Of a stretch of 55,306 nt of DNA, positions 40,062-48,809 are shown in pieces. The notes beneath the pieces are model-generated. The model ran no database searches. It saw only the letters and a program-made list of their open reading frames with translations, and was not told the DNA's origin. Location of the stretch: contig CALWVE010000019.1 in the NCBI GenBank assembly GCA_944384905.1, positions 1-55,306 on the forward strand, read 5' to 3'. The first letter of the stretch is position 1. The number at the start of each line of letters is the position of its first letter. Origin of the DNA: an uncultured Clostridia bacterium (GTDB lineage: Bacteria > Bacillota > Clostridia > Oscillospirales > Acutalibacteraceae). The translations under genes were made by a program, and so were the position numbers.

Positions 40062-41891
40062 TTATCGTTCAGAAGACTTGGGATCCACGGCATCGCGGAT
40101 GGCGTCGCCCATCAGGTTGATGCAGATGGTGCAAATACCAAAGATCGAGGCCGGGAATACCCAGCGCCACCAGTACTGCTGAATAACGACCGAGTTGTTC
40201 GCACCGGTGAGCATGTTGCCCCACGTAGGTGTAGGCGGCGCGATACCAAAGCCCAGATAGCTCAGCGAGGATTCGGTAAGCATACAAGTTGCAAAGTTCA
40301 GTGTGGCTTCTACCAGCAAGATGGAAAGCACGTTCGGCAGAATGTGCTTGAACACAATCGTGATTTCACGCACGCCCATGGCCTTCGCTGCCACAACAAA
40401 TTCTTTTTCACGTTCGGCCAGGATCTGAGCACGAATCAGACGGCAGATACCCGTCCAGCTCAATACACCCAGCACCACCATGATCAGATACATACGCATT
40501 TCAACCGAAACACGGGTACCGATAATAGCGGAAAGCAGCAAGGCAAACGGCAGGAACGGCAGACCGCCTACGATTTCGGCGATACGCATGATCAACATAT
40601 CGGCCTTGCCGCCGAAGTAACCGGCAATACCGCCCAGCAGCACGCCGATAAAGATAGCAATAATAACGGAAATAGCACCAACGGTCATCGTGGTTTTACC
40701 GCCGTTGACGATACGGGTCAAAATGTCACGGCCCAGATCATCCGTACCCAGTGCATGGCCCTTCAGACCCCAGGTCTTCACATCGCCATCCGTGGTAACG
40801 GCATAGTTCTGATAGAAGCCGGCGAACACCGTGCTGATCTCACCATTGTTCACGCTATCCGGAACAGAGGCCTGACCGTGGGTGTTATCGCCCCAGCTGA
40901 TCACATCGCCGTTTTCCATCAAAGCAGTGTAGTGATAGCGGCCGCCGTAAATATCAACCGGCTTGCTTTCAGTCTGCGGCACATTGGTTTCGCCGTGGGT
41001 CGAGTTGCCCCAAACGGTAATCGTTCCGTCTTCACTTACGGCAGCCATGGTATCACCGCTGGCGGCAATATCCACAACACCGGAAGAAAGATTAGCCGGA
41101 ATGTTCGTAAAGGCATTGCTGGCCTGCAGACCGCCGTACACAACAGAGCCGTCATCCAGCAGCAAGCAGTAGTTATAAGTGGAAATTGCAAACTTCTTAA
41201 CATGACCCTGATAGTCTTTTTTCACATCCAGGTCGGCCATGTTGCCGTTACCCCAGAAGTACACATTGCCCTGATCGTCCAAAGCACCAGAGAACTGATA
41301 GCCGGCTTCGATCTGTACAATGTTCTTCGGGCCGCTCAGACGGGAAGGTTTAAGTTCGGAAGGAACCATATCCTGGCCCAGACGGGTATTACCCCAAACG
41401 TACAGGTTACCTTCATCGTCCAGAGCCGTTACGTGGTCGTAACCAGCCGCAACGTCTACAATATGAGCTTCTTTTACTTCATCCGGAATGTTTGCCAGAT
41501 CGATGACGTCGGTAATCTTGGTGTAACCCCAGATGTAAACGTTTCCGTCGTTATCGCAGCCCACACCAAACGTGGTACCGGGAGCGATTGCTTTTACATT
41601 GTTCTTGAGGCCGTCCGGCAAAGTCATCATGTTGTTTGTCGGCGGCACGTTGCTCTGCGTATTATCGGAGTAACCCAGATCCAGCGGGAAGAAATACGGT
41701 CCGATCAATACAAACAGAAAAATACATAGAAACACAATCAAACCGGTCATACCCAGTTTATTGTGCAGGAAGTTGCTCAGCATCATGCGGCCGGGGCTCT
41801 GCACCTGTTCCTCGATCATGCTGTCCATGATCTTGTTCCGGTTGCCAAACAACCTGGAAAGGAAAGAATGCTTTTCTTTTTTATTCGCCAT
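40062..41891 (-). CDS. oppC: Oligopeptide permease OppC with a seven-repeat RCC1-like propeller in its first outer loop
   Basis: This 609-residue protein is about twice the usual OppC length. Residues 1-45 are cytoplasmic and the first membrane helix is about 47-68. Residues 100-375 hold seven repeats ending in G-x-V/L-x-x-WG. The repeats are at about 100-122, 145-167, 191-214, 231-254 (degenerate, YGG), 272-295, 311-334 and 352-375, for example AAGYDHVTALDDEGNLYVWG. From 379 the normal permease resumes with HALGTDDLGRDILTRIVNGG, five membrane helices and the EAA loop (AAKAMGVREITIVFKHILPN). Seven repeats match a seven-blade RCC1 propeller, placed outside the cell where substrate and OppA meet. 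The frame is intact and the gene sits in a complete opp operon. Confidence 0.93.
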   Translation of the reverse strand: MANKKEKHSFLSRLFGNRNKIMDSMIEEQVQSPGRMMLSNFLHNKLGMTGLIVFLCIFLFVLIGPYFFPLDLGYSDNTQSNVPPTNNMMTLPDGLKNNVKAIAPGTTFGVGCDNDGNVYIWGYTKITDVIDLANIPDEVKEAHIVDVAAGYDHVTALDDEGNLYVWGNTRLGQDMVPSELKPSRLSGPKNIVQIEAGYQFSGALDDQGNVYFWGNGNMADLDVKKDYQGHVKKFAISTYNYCLLLDDGSVVYGGLQASNAFTNIPANLSSGVVDIAASGDTMAAVSEDGTITVWGNSTHGETNVPQTESKPVDIYGGRYHYTALMENGDVISWGDNTHGQASVPDSVNNGEISTVFAGFYQNYAVTTDGDVKTWGLKGHALGTDDLGRDILTRIVNGGKTTMTVGAISVIIAIFIGVLLGGIAGYFGGKADMLIMRIAEIVGGLPFLPFALLLSAIIGTRVSVEMRMYLIMVVLGVLSWTGICRLIRAQILAEREKEFVVAAKAMGVREITIVFKHILPNVLSILLVEATLNFATCMLTESSLSYLGFGIAPPTPTWGNMLTGANNSVVIQQYWWRWVFPASIFGICTICINLMGDAIRDAVDPKSSER

Positions 41892-41903
41892 ACTCTTTCC
41901 CCC

Positions 41904-42920
41904 TTACTTATCAATACGAACACGCGGATCAACCAGACCATAGCTCAGGTCGGTAATCAGCGCGCCAATCAGGCTGACAACCGTATAGAACATCTGCATA
42001 GCCAAAGCCAGCTCGTAGTCGTGGTTATTCAGTGCTTTAATGTAGAGTGAACCCATTCCGTTGATATTAAAGGTGTTTTCAATAATAACGGAACCGCTGA
42101 AGATTCCCAGGAACCAGCTGATGATCAGCGTGATAACCGGCAGCAGCGCATTGCGCCAGGCATGCGAATAAATAACAACTTTTTCGCGCACACCTTTTGC
42201 ACGGGCCGTACGGATATGATCCATGCTCAGTGCATCAATCATGGATGCACGCACATAACGGGTCATACCGCCCAAAGAACCAAACGTCATAACAATCAGC
42301 GGCAAAGCAAAGTAATACAGCTGGTCAACAACCGCACGCAAACCCGTGTAGTTGGAACCAGGCGTTTTCATACCGCTAACCGGGAAAATTCGCCAAACCA
42401 CCGCGAATAGGAAAATAAAGACCAACGCGATGATATAAACCGGAATACTGTAACCAATAATGGTAAAGACCTGTACACCGTTATCAAATTTACTTCCTTT
42501 ATGCACCGCACAGAAAATACCTAAGGGTATCGTAATGCCAAGTGCCAGGATCGTTGCAAAAATATTGATAAAAATAGTTGTTTGAATGGGCTCGGCAATA
42601 CATTCGATTACGTTCTTTTTAAAGAAAATGGAATAGCCGAGATTGCCCTCAAACAAGCCATTAAATTCTCCATTTACATCGGGAGCTACACCGATCCAAC
42701 GGGCATAGCGAAGAAGCAGCGGATCATCCAGGCCCATTTCGCGGCGCAGATCCTGATACATTTGTTCGTACACTTCCGGCTTAAGAGATTTCTTCTGCTC
42801 TTCAAGCTGTGCACGGGCCGGGTCACTTGGGATCAGGTTGTACAAACTATACATTAAAAAGGAAACAATAAAAAATACAACCACCAGGTAACCGATTCTT
42901 TTCAAAACATATTTTGCCAC
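41904..42920 (-). CDS. oppB: Oligopeptide permease OppB
   Basis: This 338-residue permease has six membrane helices. It starts MAKYVLKRIGYLVVVFFIVS, has MGLDDPLLLRYARW and the EAA loop (RTARAKGVREKVVIYSHAWRNALLPVITL), and ends with VIIENTFNINGMGSLY and LVDPRVRID, all typical of OppB/DppB. The start is GTG 42920, chosen because AAGGAGGG precedes it; a longer open frame upstream lacks a site and would run into a strong hairpin. It partners OppC, 12 nt downstream. No extra domain is present, unlike in OppC. Confidence 0.93.
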   Translation of the reverse strand: MAKYVLKRIGYLVVVFFIVSFLMYSLYNLIPSDPARAQLEEQKKSLKPEVYEQMYQDLRREMGLDDPLLLRYARWIGVAPDVNGEFNGLFEGNLGYSIFFKKNVIECIAEPIQTTIFINIFATILALGITIPLGIFCAVHKGSKFDNGVQVFTIIGYSIPVYIIALVFIFLFAVVWRIFPVSGMKTPGSNYTGLRAVVDQLYYFALPLIVMTFGSLGGMTRYVRASMIDALSMDHIRTARAKGVREKVVIYSHAWRNALLPVITLIISWFLGIFSGSVIIENTFNINGMGSLYIKALNNHDYELALAMQMFYTVVSLIGALITDLSYGLVDPRVRIDK

Positions 42921-42960
42921 AATCAGCCCTCCTTGGTTCAAGAGTTTAACGCAGTAAAGA

Positions 42961-43010
42961 ATTGGTGTTGTCATTACAATGCCACAGGGCGTTGTCATGA
43001 CAGCACCAAT
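42961..43010. repeat. 50-nt near-perfect hairpin between oppA and oppB
   Basis: Bases 42961-42983 fold back on 42988-43010: a 23-bp stem with one mismatch and two wobble pairs, and an ACAG loop. There is no T run, so it is more likely an RNA-processing or stability element, or a small palindromic repeat, than a terminator. Confidence 0.65.
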
Positions 43011-43088
43011 ATGGCCGTAATAAACCGTTGCCACCCTTGGCACACGGTTCGACTGTTTTCTGTTTTTTTAGCAAGGCAATATTCAAAC

Positions 43089-43116
43089 GAGCAGAGCACG
43101 CAGGCGCGCTCTGCTC
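43089..43116 (-). promoter_or_regulatory. GC-rich hairpin downstream of oppA
   Basis: GAGCAGAGC (43089-43097) pairs with GCTCTGCTC (43108-43116). Without a solid T run it probably protects the oppA message end or partly reduces read-through into oppB, as is common after binding-protein genes. Confidence 0.5.
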
Positions 43117-43172
43117 TGAATGAATAAGCTTAACTTATCAGGTAAACTGCGAACAAATCACAAAGCGTTTAA

Positions 43173-45092
43173 TTAGCCAACAGTGGCATATACAACAGCA
43201 TGTGCAAAATCCCACAAAGCGTTGCATTCGAGGTTCTGGATCTTATCGTTCATAACGTCGTGATATACGTTGGAATACAGCGGGATTTCCGGCAGATATT
43301 CATTCCAGCGTTCTACGAAAGCAACCCACTTTTCGAGGTAAGCTGCGTCGTCGCCAGATTCAACACCGTATACCATGTCCATGGAGAGCTGATCCAGCTG
43401 TTCGTCCTGGGTGTACTGCGTGTTGTAACCAGCAGCTACCAGTTCGGGATCCATGGTGAAGTTGTAGGAAACGTCATACTGAGCCGTCCAGTCGGTGGCC
43501 AGGTTGTACATGCCATAAGTCGGCACGCCATACTGGTCGCCCTGGCTGGCGTCACGGTACCTGTAGTTGAGCAGGTCGTCGAAGGACATGGTGTGCATGT
43601 TGATCTGCATACCGGCTTCGGCAGTCTGTTCGCCATTGGCCAGCATAACGGAGAGCAGTTCGGAAACAGAGTTGTTTTCGGAAGAAGCCCATTCAATGAT
43701 CAGAGGCATCAGGATGGTGCCGTCATCCAGCGTTACGTTGTGTTCGTAATCGCCAGCTTCTTCAGCGGTAACCTTCTTATAACGAATACCTTCTTTGTAG
43801 TCGTTACCGTCTTTGTCGTAAACCCAGCCATCAGCTTCGAGTTCTTCGATGGCCTTATCTACGCTGTAGGAGTAGGGATTCAGCTTTTCGCTCAGTTCTT
43901 CCTTGGATTCCTGATACATCCACATGGCTACACCATAAGGACCGTTAACAACGGAACCATAACCCTGGCAGAACTGGTTAGCAAATTCGTTTCTGTCGAG
44001 CAGATAAGCTACGGCATGACGAACGGACTGGAACTGCGTGGGACCAAAGTCGCACTGGAAGGAGAGCACGCCGTAACCGTTACGGTCATACTTAACGGTG
44101 TGGAAACCGCCAGCAGCTTCCAGGTCGAGAGCAGCGTTGATTTCGCTACCATCGGTCAGAGCGGTCAGCATATCTACGCCGCCGGTCTTCAGGTTATCCA
44201 TCATGGTTTCCTGAACAGCCTTGGTGTAGATGATCTTTTCAACAGAAGGCTTCTGGCCTTCGAAGTTACCGGCATAGTTGGGGTTGATTTCCAGCGTAGC
44301 CTGCAGAGAAGCCTGATCGAATTCTACCAGGCTGTAAGGACCAGCGGAGATTCTGTCTTCATAGATCCAACGGGAAGCATCGATTTCTTCCTTCTTCAGC
44401 TCGCCGCCATCCAGATAAACGCCCTTGCCGTCGTCCTTAACGGTCAGATCAGCAGAAGCATACATCTTCAGAGAGATCGGCTTCAGAGAAGCGTAAACTA
44501 CGTCGAAGTAGTAGGGCAGGTAATCAGCGGAAATGGTGATGGAATACGTATACTCATCAACCAGACGGATACCGGTAATGGTATCGGCTTCGCCGTTCAT
44601 GTAAGCGGTACCGCCAACAACCTGAGCAGCACCAGCGTCATTCTTGGCGCCTGCGGCCTTAGCAGCCGGGGAATAACCAATCAGAGCATAAGCAACATAG
44701 TCGGCAGCCGTAATCGGGTCGCCATTGTTGTACTTCAGGCCTTCGTTGATCTTAACCGTGAAGGTCTTCGTGCCATCTTCATTTTCGGTGCTTTCAATGC
44801 CGCCGCAAACGGTCTTGTTTTCAACGAAAGCGCCTTCCTGGTCGGTCACAATGACATCATAGTCATCGATCAGGCTACGAATATCCATATCCGCAGCGTT
44901 GTTGGTCCACCAAGCATTGCCCAGGTCACCGGAAAGTTCGGTTGTGTTACCGAAGATGATCTGATTCTCTACAGGCGTATCCGTAGAACTGCTCTGCTGG
45001 GAACCGGTGGAGCTTGTGCTGCTTCCGCTGTTGCAAGCTGCCAGAGACAGCATCATAGCGAAGACGAGCACAAAAGAGAGTACCCTTTTCAT
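43173..45092 (-). CDS. oppA: Oligopeptide-binding lipoprotein OppA
   Basis: This 639-residue extracellular substrate-binding protein (SBP family 5) has a signal peptide ending LSLAAC, lipidated Cys20, and a Ser/Thr/Gln linker to about residue 40. Family features include the fold start IIFGNTTELSGDL, LKYNNGDPITAADYVAYAL, and VRHAVAYLLDRNEFANQF with GYGSVVNGPYG. It is about 100 residues longer than OppA of E. coli, with extra acidic loops in the second half. It is the first and probably most expressed gene of the operon, separated from oppB by 252 nt containing two hairpins. It must dock on the OppBC channel that bears the RCC1-like propeller. Confidence 0.93.
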   Translation of the reverse strand: MKRVLSFVLVFAMMLSLAACNSGSSTSSTGSQQSSSTDTPVENQIIFGNTTELSGDLGNAWWTNNAADMDIRSLIDDYDVIVTDQEGAFVENKTVCGGIESTENEDGTKTFTVKINEGLKYNNGDPITAADYVAYALIGYSPAAKAAGAKNDAGAAQVVGGTAYMNGEADTITGIRLVDEYTYSITISADYLPYYFDVVYASLKPISLKMYASADLTVKDDGKGVYLDGGELKKEEIDASRWIYEDRISAGPYSLVEFDQASLQATLEINPNYAGNFEGQKPSVEKIIYTKAVQETMMDNLKTGGVDMLTALTDGSEINAALDLEAAGGFHTVKYDRNGYGVLSFQCDFGPTQFQSVRHAVAYLLDRNEFANQFCQGYGSVVNGPYGVAMWMYQESKEELSEKLNPYSYSVDKAIEELEADGWVYDKDGNDYKEGIRYKKVTAEEAGDYEHNVTLDDGTILMPLIIEWASSENNSVSELLSVMLANGEQTAEAGMQINMHTMSFDDLLNYRYRDASQGDQYGVPTYGMYNLATDWTAQYDVSYNFTMDPELVAAGYNTQYTQDEQLDQLSMDMVYGVESGDDAAYLEKWVAFVERWNEYLPEIPLYSNVYHDVMNDKIQNLECNALWDFAHAVVYATVG

Positions 45093-45494
45093 CTTTCTTT
45101 CTCACCTTTCTTAATTTGGTGGGGAACGGTTAATCCGTCTCCTCCATTTGCCTTATATTTTCTCATAAGAGAGGGTAAAATGTCAAGTTATTTTAGCATT
45201 AAAATCTTTCCATAGCCCAAAAAAAATATCCTTTTTTGGCGTTTCGATTTGTACAAAATACAAAACTTACCCATTTCTCCCGGGGGATATCCACCAATTC
45301 TGCAATTTTCGTGTTCTCAGACTGCAAACACGCGTTTTGTTTCTGTATGAATAATTATTCACTATTATAAGCTAAATCGGCTGTTTAACGAATAAACAGC
45401 CGACTTTTTTCTGTCTCTCTTTTTATTTTTCTATTTGGAGATTAAGTTTCAACCAAGTGTCCTTGTATAAAAGACAGTCGTTTTTATTTTTGAA
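45093..45494. other. 400-nt gene-free region between oppA and the cysteine desulfidase gene
   Basis: No coding region is supported. On the minus strand a TTGACA (45181-45186) lies upstream of oppA, but no -10 is at ideal spacing (TATAAG is 23 nt away), so the oppA promoter is only tentative. A plus-strand promoter and terminator pair within this region is listed separately as a candidate small RNA. Confidence 0.4.
45271..45410 (+). ncRNA. Candidate small RNA (or leader-antisense transcript)
   Basis: On the plus strand TTGGCG (45236-45241), 17 nt, TACAAA (45259-45264) could start transcription near 45271. The sequence ends in a perfect 11-bp stem (45377-45387 with 45393-45403) followed by CTTTTTT, a textbook terminator with no plus-strand gene before it. 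An internal CGTGTT/AACACG hairpin is present. The same stem might instead end the desulfidase transcript on the minus strand, but there the T tract is poor. Confidence 0.35.
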
Positions 45495-46817
45495 TTAACG
45501 GCACACAGGCGGCGGACAACTGTCCGAAACACGATCACAACTGCCGTCTGTCATCATCCGAATAATCTCCCGATCCGTCTCGCGCATGCCCTTCGACCCC
45601 AAACGACCGATATTGCGGATGGTATTTTCCACGCCTTTGGAAATCAGGCCGTCGCCGCCGCGGAACTGCTGTCCTTCCAAAAACATATGGTAACCCAGAA
45701 TACCGGCTTCTACGGCCGCGGCAATTTTAGCTGCGCAGGAAGGCTTGGCACCGTCGCACACAATTCCCGATACGGTAGCCAGCGCATTGACGAGCGTATG
45801 AGCGATCTCGCGGTAGCGACCACCCTGTAAATAAGCGATTCCGCAGCCGGCACCGCAGCCTGCGCTGATCGCCCCACAATAAGCAGAGAGTCGGCCGATT
45901 CCCGTCTTTTGATGAATCGTAATCAGATTGGAAACAACCAGCGCCCGAATCATCGTCTCATGCGAAACACCCAATTCCCGTGCATAAACAATAACCGGAA
46001 TGGAAGCCGTCATGCCCTGGTTGCCCGATCCGGAATTGATGATAACCGGCATTTCACAGCCGCTCATACGCGCATCGGAACCGGCGGCCGCCATCGCACG
46101 GGCACGATGCTTGACATCGTTTCCGTAGGTTTTCAGAATCACCTTGCCCACATTGGCGCCCCAGTCATGGGTAATGCCTTCTTCGGCAATCGCCATATTG
46201 CAGCGGATCTGACGCTCGATGACATCTCCGAGATCCTCCGGATCAACGCTGTCGGCGAAATCGATGATATCTTCAACATCCAACAAGTTGTGGTTAGCCG
46301 CTTCCGCGCCAGGTGCTGCCTCTACACCACGCTGATACAAAATCTCCCCGTTTTTCTCCATACATACGATATTCGTATGGTATCCGGCAATACGCACACG
46401 CGCCATATCTTCCCCACGCGTCAGGGTAACACGGATATCCAGCAATTCCGCATTTTCAGCGGGGCGAACCGTAACCGGAACTTGGGAAAGGAAGCGTCGA
46501 ATTTCCTGCTTCTGCTCAGGTGTCACCTGTGAAATCACTTCCAACACGCGCGAAGCATCCCCGGCTACAATACCGGCTGCCGCTGCCGCTTCAATTCCAC
46601 GCAGACCATCCGCATTCGGGACTACAACGCTTTTTACATTTTTAATAATGTTGCCGCTCGCTTCCACCACGCAAGAATCCGGCAAGCCGCCCAAAAGATC
46701 GCGGGTGCGCGCCGCACAATATGCGATTGCAATCGGTTCGGTGCATCCCATCGCAGGGACCAGCTCTTCTTTTAAAATACGGATATACGTACTATAGCGA
46801 ATATTTGACTTTTCCAT
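45495..46817 (-). CDS. cyuA: L-cysteine desulfidase / serine dehydratase-like protein (UPF0597, CyuA/YhaM family)
   Basis: This 440-residue cytoplasmic protein has the UPF0597 pattern: LVPAMGCTEPIAIAY near the N-terminus, INSGSGNQGMTASIPV in the middle and ISAGCGAGCGIAYLQGG with VCDGAKPSCAAK in the second half. The cysteines are those thought to hold a [4Fe-4S] cluster in this family. Members split cysteine to pyruvate, ammonia and sulfide, or act like serine dehydratases. The C-terminus has extra cysteines (SCDRVSDSCPPPVC). It is a single-gene unit with a good promoter. No cysteine transporter is adjacent. Confidence 0.88.
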   Translation of the reverse strand: MEKSNIRYSTYIRILKEELVPAMGCTEPIAIAYCAARTRDLLGGLPDSCVVEASGNIIKNVKSVVVPNADGLRGIEAAAAAGIVAGDASRVLEVISQVTPEQKQEIRRFLSQVPVTVRPAENAELLDIRVTLTRGEDMARVRIAGYHTNIVCMEKNGEILYQRGVEAAPGAEAANHNLLDVEDIIDFADSVDPEDLGDVIERQIRCNMAIAEEGITHDWGANVGKVILKTYGNDVKHRARAMAAAGSDARMSGCEMPVIINSGSGNQGMTASIPVIVYARELGVSHETMIRALVVSNLITIHQKTGIGRLSAYCGAISAGCGAGCGIAYLQGGRYREIAHTLVNALATVSGIVCDGAKPSCAAKIAAAVEAGILGYHMFLEGQQFRGGDGLISKGVENTIRNIGRLGSKGMRETDREIIRMMTDGSCDRVSDSCPPPVCR

Positions 46818-46869
46818 CTTTGCCCATTCCTCTTTTTCGCCTTTTTACGGCACAAAATCCTTTTCTATT

Positions 46870-46898
46870 ATTATAGGCATCTCCATGCCGATTGACAA
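46870..46898 (-). promoter_or_regulatory. Promoter of the desulfidase gene with inverted repeat in the spacer
   Basis: On the minus strand TTGTCA (46893-46898), 17 nt, TATAAT (46870-46875). The spacer contains GGCAT-CTCC-ATGCC (46876-46889), a natural position for a repressor or MerR-type activator. Confidence 0.65.
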
Positions 46899-46900
46899 GC

Positions 46901-46940
46901 AAAAAAAGAACCGGCGGGAACCTTTCGGAACTCACCGGTT
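46901..46940 (-). terminator. Terminator of the GPH symporter gene
   Basis: AACCGG and GGAACC-type arms (46909-46922 with 46927-46940, some mismatches) are followed by a T7 run on the minus strand. Confidence 0.75.
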
Positions 46941-46953
46941 AAATTTTTAAAAA

Positions 46954-48432
46954 TTACTGAGCATCTTCGGCCATGGCCTTGGCTTTGATTTCAGCAATGC
47001 TTTCCTGAATTTCTTCCATCTTAGCCTTATCCAGCGGATAGAACTTCATGGAAATCAGGTTGCAAACCAGACCAAATACCGGGAAGCCAATCGCCATGAT
47101 GAACCAGAACACCTTGAGGGCGGTGGTTACAGCGTCTCCGGGCTGCGGCATGGTGGTAGCATAGCCGATTGCGGCCAGATACAGAGCAACAATGGAAGTA
47201 GCCAAAGAAGAGATCAGCTTGTCCACAAAGGAGAACAGCGTACCCATCATACCAGGCACATAACGGCCCGTGCGATAGGTTTCGTAGTCGGCACAGTCGG
47301 AAATCATCGGGATAACCAGGTTGCCGGATACGTTGCTGATAGCAGAACGGACCACGTAGAGCACAATATAAGTAATCGTGAACAGCATGGGAACCAGGCT
47401 GAAATTGGTCAGAGAAATCTGCGTTACATCCGTAAAGACGATGAAGCAACCGAAGATCAGGAACACAAAGATATTGGCTACAGAAGAAACCACAACGGCT
47501 TTCTTCATACCGGTCTTTTTCGAGAAGTTTACAAGGATCAGCGTCAGAATCAGCGTCGGGAACAGCGTAATCAGCGACATGGTACCGTTCAAAGAATAGT
47601 CACCGATCATGATACCGAACAAAACGGTAGCCAGAACAGAGTTCTGTGCAATGTTCATCGAAAGCTTATCGGAGGAAGCCGCCACAACGAGCATCTGAAT
47701 CGCACGGTTATGCTTGATAACATCCAGATATTCGCTGAATTTTACTTTGGTAGCCTTACCAGTACCAAAGAATTCGATACGGTCTTTGGGAGAAACACCG
47801 ATTACAGCCAGAATCGTACATACAGCAGAAGCAACGATAACCATGCCAACCAGCCAGTTGAACACTTCGATATTGGCAAAAGAGCCAAACTTCTTGATCA
47901 GCACATTGGAAACCAGCAGGTTCATGCCGTTAAACAGGATCGTGTTGTACACACTGTCGAACTGGGTAAACAGCGGGCGCTGCTTAGGATCGTTGGTCAT
48001 GCAGTTCTGTGCCGCCTTGGTGCAGGCCGTCTGGAACGTGTAGCCGATAATATAAATGGCATACAGCAGAATAAAGTAAATCAGACGGAAACTCTGCGGT
48101 ACCAGATGGGTTGTCTCATAGATCAACAGGGTGCTGACCGCCAAAATCGCATTACCCAAGATCATGAACGGACGGAATTTACCGAACTTGCCGTTCGTCT
48201 TATCGATGATATAACCGATGATCGGGTCGGTAATACCGTCGAAAATACGCATGCTGGTCAACACAATTCCGACAACGCCGGTGAGCAGACCAGCAATACC
48301 AACCGCGTAGTAATTAACGTAGTTCATCAACACCATGTAGAAGTTGGTTGCCGTGTTGTTGAGGACGAAGAAGCCCATTTGCCAGGTTTTACACCGGTTA
48401 TAGGCTACGGGGGTGGAAGATTTTTTCTCCAT
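46954..48432 (-). CDS. GPH family sugar:cation symporter (MFS)
   Basis: This 492-residue membrane protein has twelve helices. The MelB/GPH features are RIFDGITDPIIGYIIDKTNGKFGKFRPFM (the conserved loop after helix 2, Asp residues bind cation) and RYVPGMMGTLFSFVDKLISS in the second half. The family imports sugars, glycosides or uronides with Na+ or H+. ATG 48432 was chosen as the start of MEKKSSTPVAYN, with a weak GAAGG site; the frame is open further but without support. It is divergent from a sugar-acid dehydratase-type gene, so the likely cargo is an aldonic or uronic acid or a glycoside of it. Confidence 0.9.
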   Translation of the reverse strand: MEKKSSTPVAYNRCKTWQMGFFVLNNTATNFYMVLMNYVNYYAVGIAGLLTGVVGIVLTSMRIFDGITDPIIGYIIDKTNGKFGKFRPFMILGNAILAVSTLLIYETTHLVPQSFRLIYFILLYAIYIIGYTFQTACTKAAQNCMTNDPKQRPLFTQFDSVYNTILFNGMNLLVSNVLIKKFGSFANIEVFNWLVGMVIVASAVCTILAVIGVSPKDRIEFFGTGKATKVKFSEYLDVIKHNRAIQMLVVAASSDKLSMNIAQNSVLATVLFGIMIGDYSLNGTMSLITLFPTLILTLILVNFSKKTGMKKAVVVSSVANIFVFLIFGCFIVFTDVTQISLTNFSLVPMLFTITYIVLYVVRSAISNVSGNLVIPMISDCADYETYRTGRYVPGMMGTLFSFVDKLISSLATSIVALYLAAIGYATTMPQPGDAVTTALKVFWFIMAIGFPVFGLVCNLISMKFYPLDKAKMEEIQESIAEIKAKAMAEDAQ

Positions 48433-48610
48433 TTTCGAACCATGCCTTCTTTCTTTTTGTGATTTGTTGTATTGAGAAATAATTTCGAAAAGGCATAAAA
48501 TAAACCATACGACAGAACTTCGTACGCGCTGCCCTATGGCTGAAAATAAAATCGCCAAACAAAACGCTTGGCTTTCACAAGGTGTAAAAAAACCGTTAAG
48601 AACTTTATTC

Positions 48611-48639
48611 ATTATAAGAGAATACTCACAATTTGTCAA
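48611..48639 (-). promoter_or_regulatory. Consensus promoter of the GPH symporter
   Basis: On the minus strand TTGACA (48634-48639), exactly 17 nt, TATAAT (48611-48616): a perfect sigma-70/A promoter, about 170 nt before the start codon. Confidence 0.8.
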
Positions 48640-48698
48640 TACAATCCTAACATTTTGTGATGTTAAATCTATATAATTTTCTAATGTTCGGTTTACAG

Positions 48699-48727
48699 TT
48701 GCCGCAAATCTCATTTTGTGTTATAGT
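48699..48727 (+). promoter_or_regulatory. Promoter of the dehydratase operon
   Basis: TTGCCG (48699-48704), 17 nt, TATAGT (48722-48727). The sequence CATTTTGTG occurs at 48651-48659 and 48712-48720, flanking both divergent promoters, and might be a shared regulator site. Confidence 0.55.
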
Positions 48728-48809
48728 AGCAGCAGCAAAGCAAATGCAAACCAGAAAAAAGTTCGTTTGCACACAAGGATTTTTTATCTGAAACGGGAGG
48801 AATGACAAC

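Noticed and set aside
40359..41600. RCC1-like repeats as a separate gene fused by error
   Set aside because: There is no stop, start or ribosome site at either junction, and the permease core resumes exactly at its conserved motif.
38964..41729. A very long open frame on the plus strand opposite oppC, oppD and oppF
   Set aside because: It is antisense to three genes with clear family motifs, lacks a ribosome site and reads as low-complexity composition forced by the codon bias of the real genes.
43200..45215. A 671-codon plus-strand frame opposite oppA
   Set aside because: Antisense to a clear lipoprotein with signal peptide; no ribosome site and no domain.
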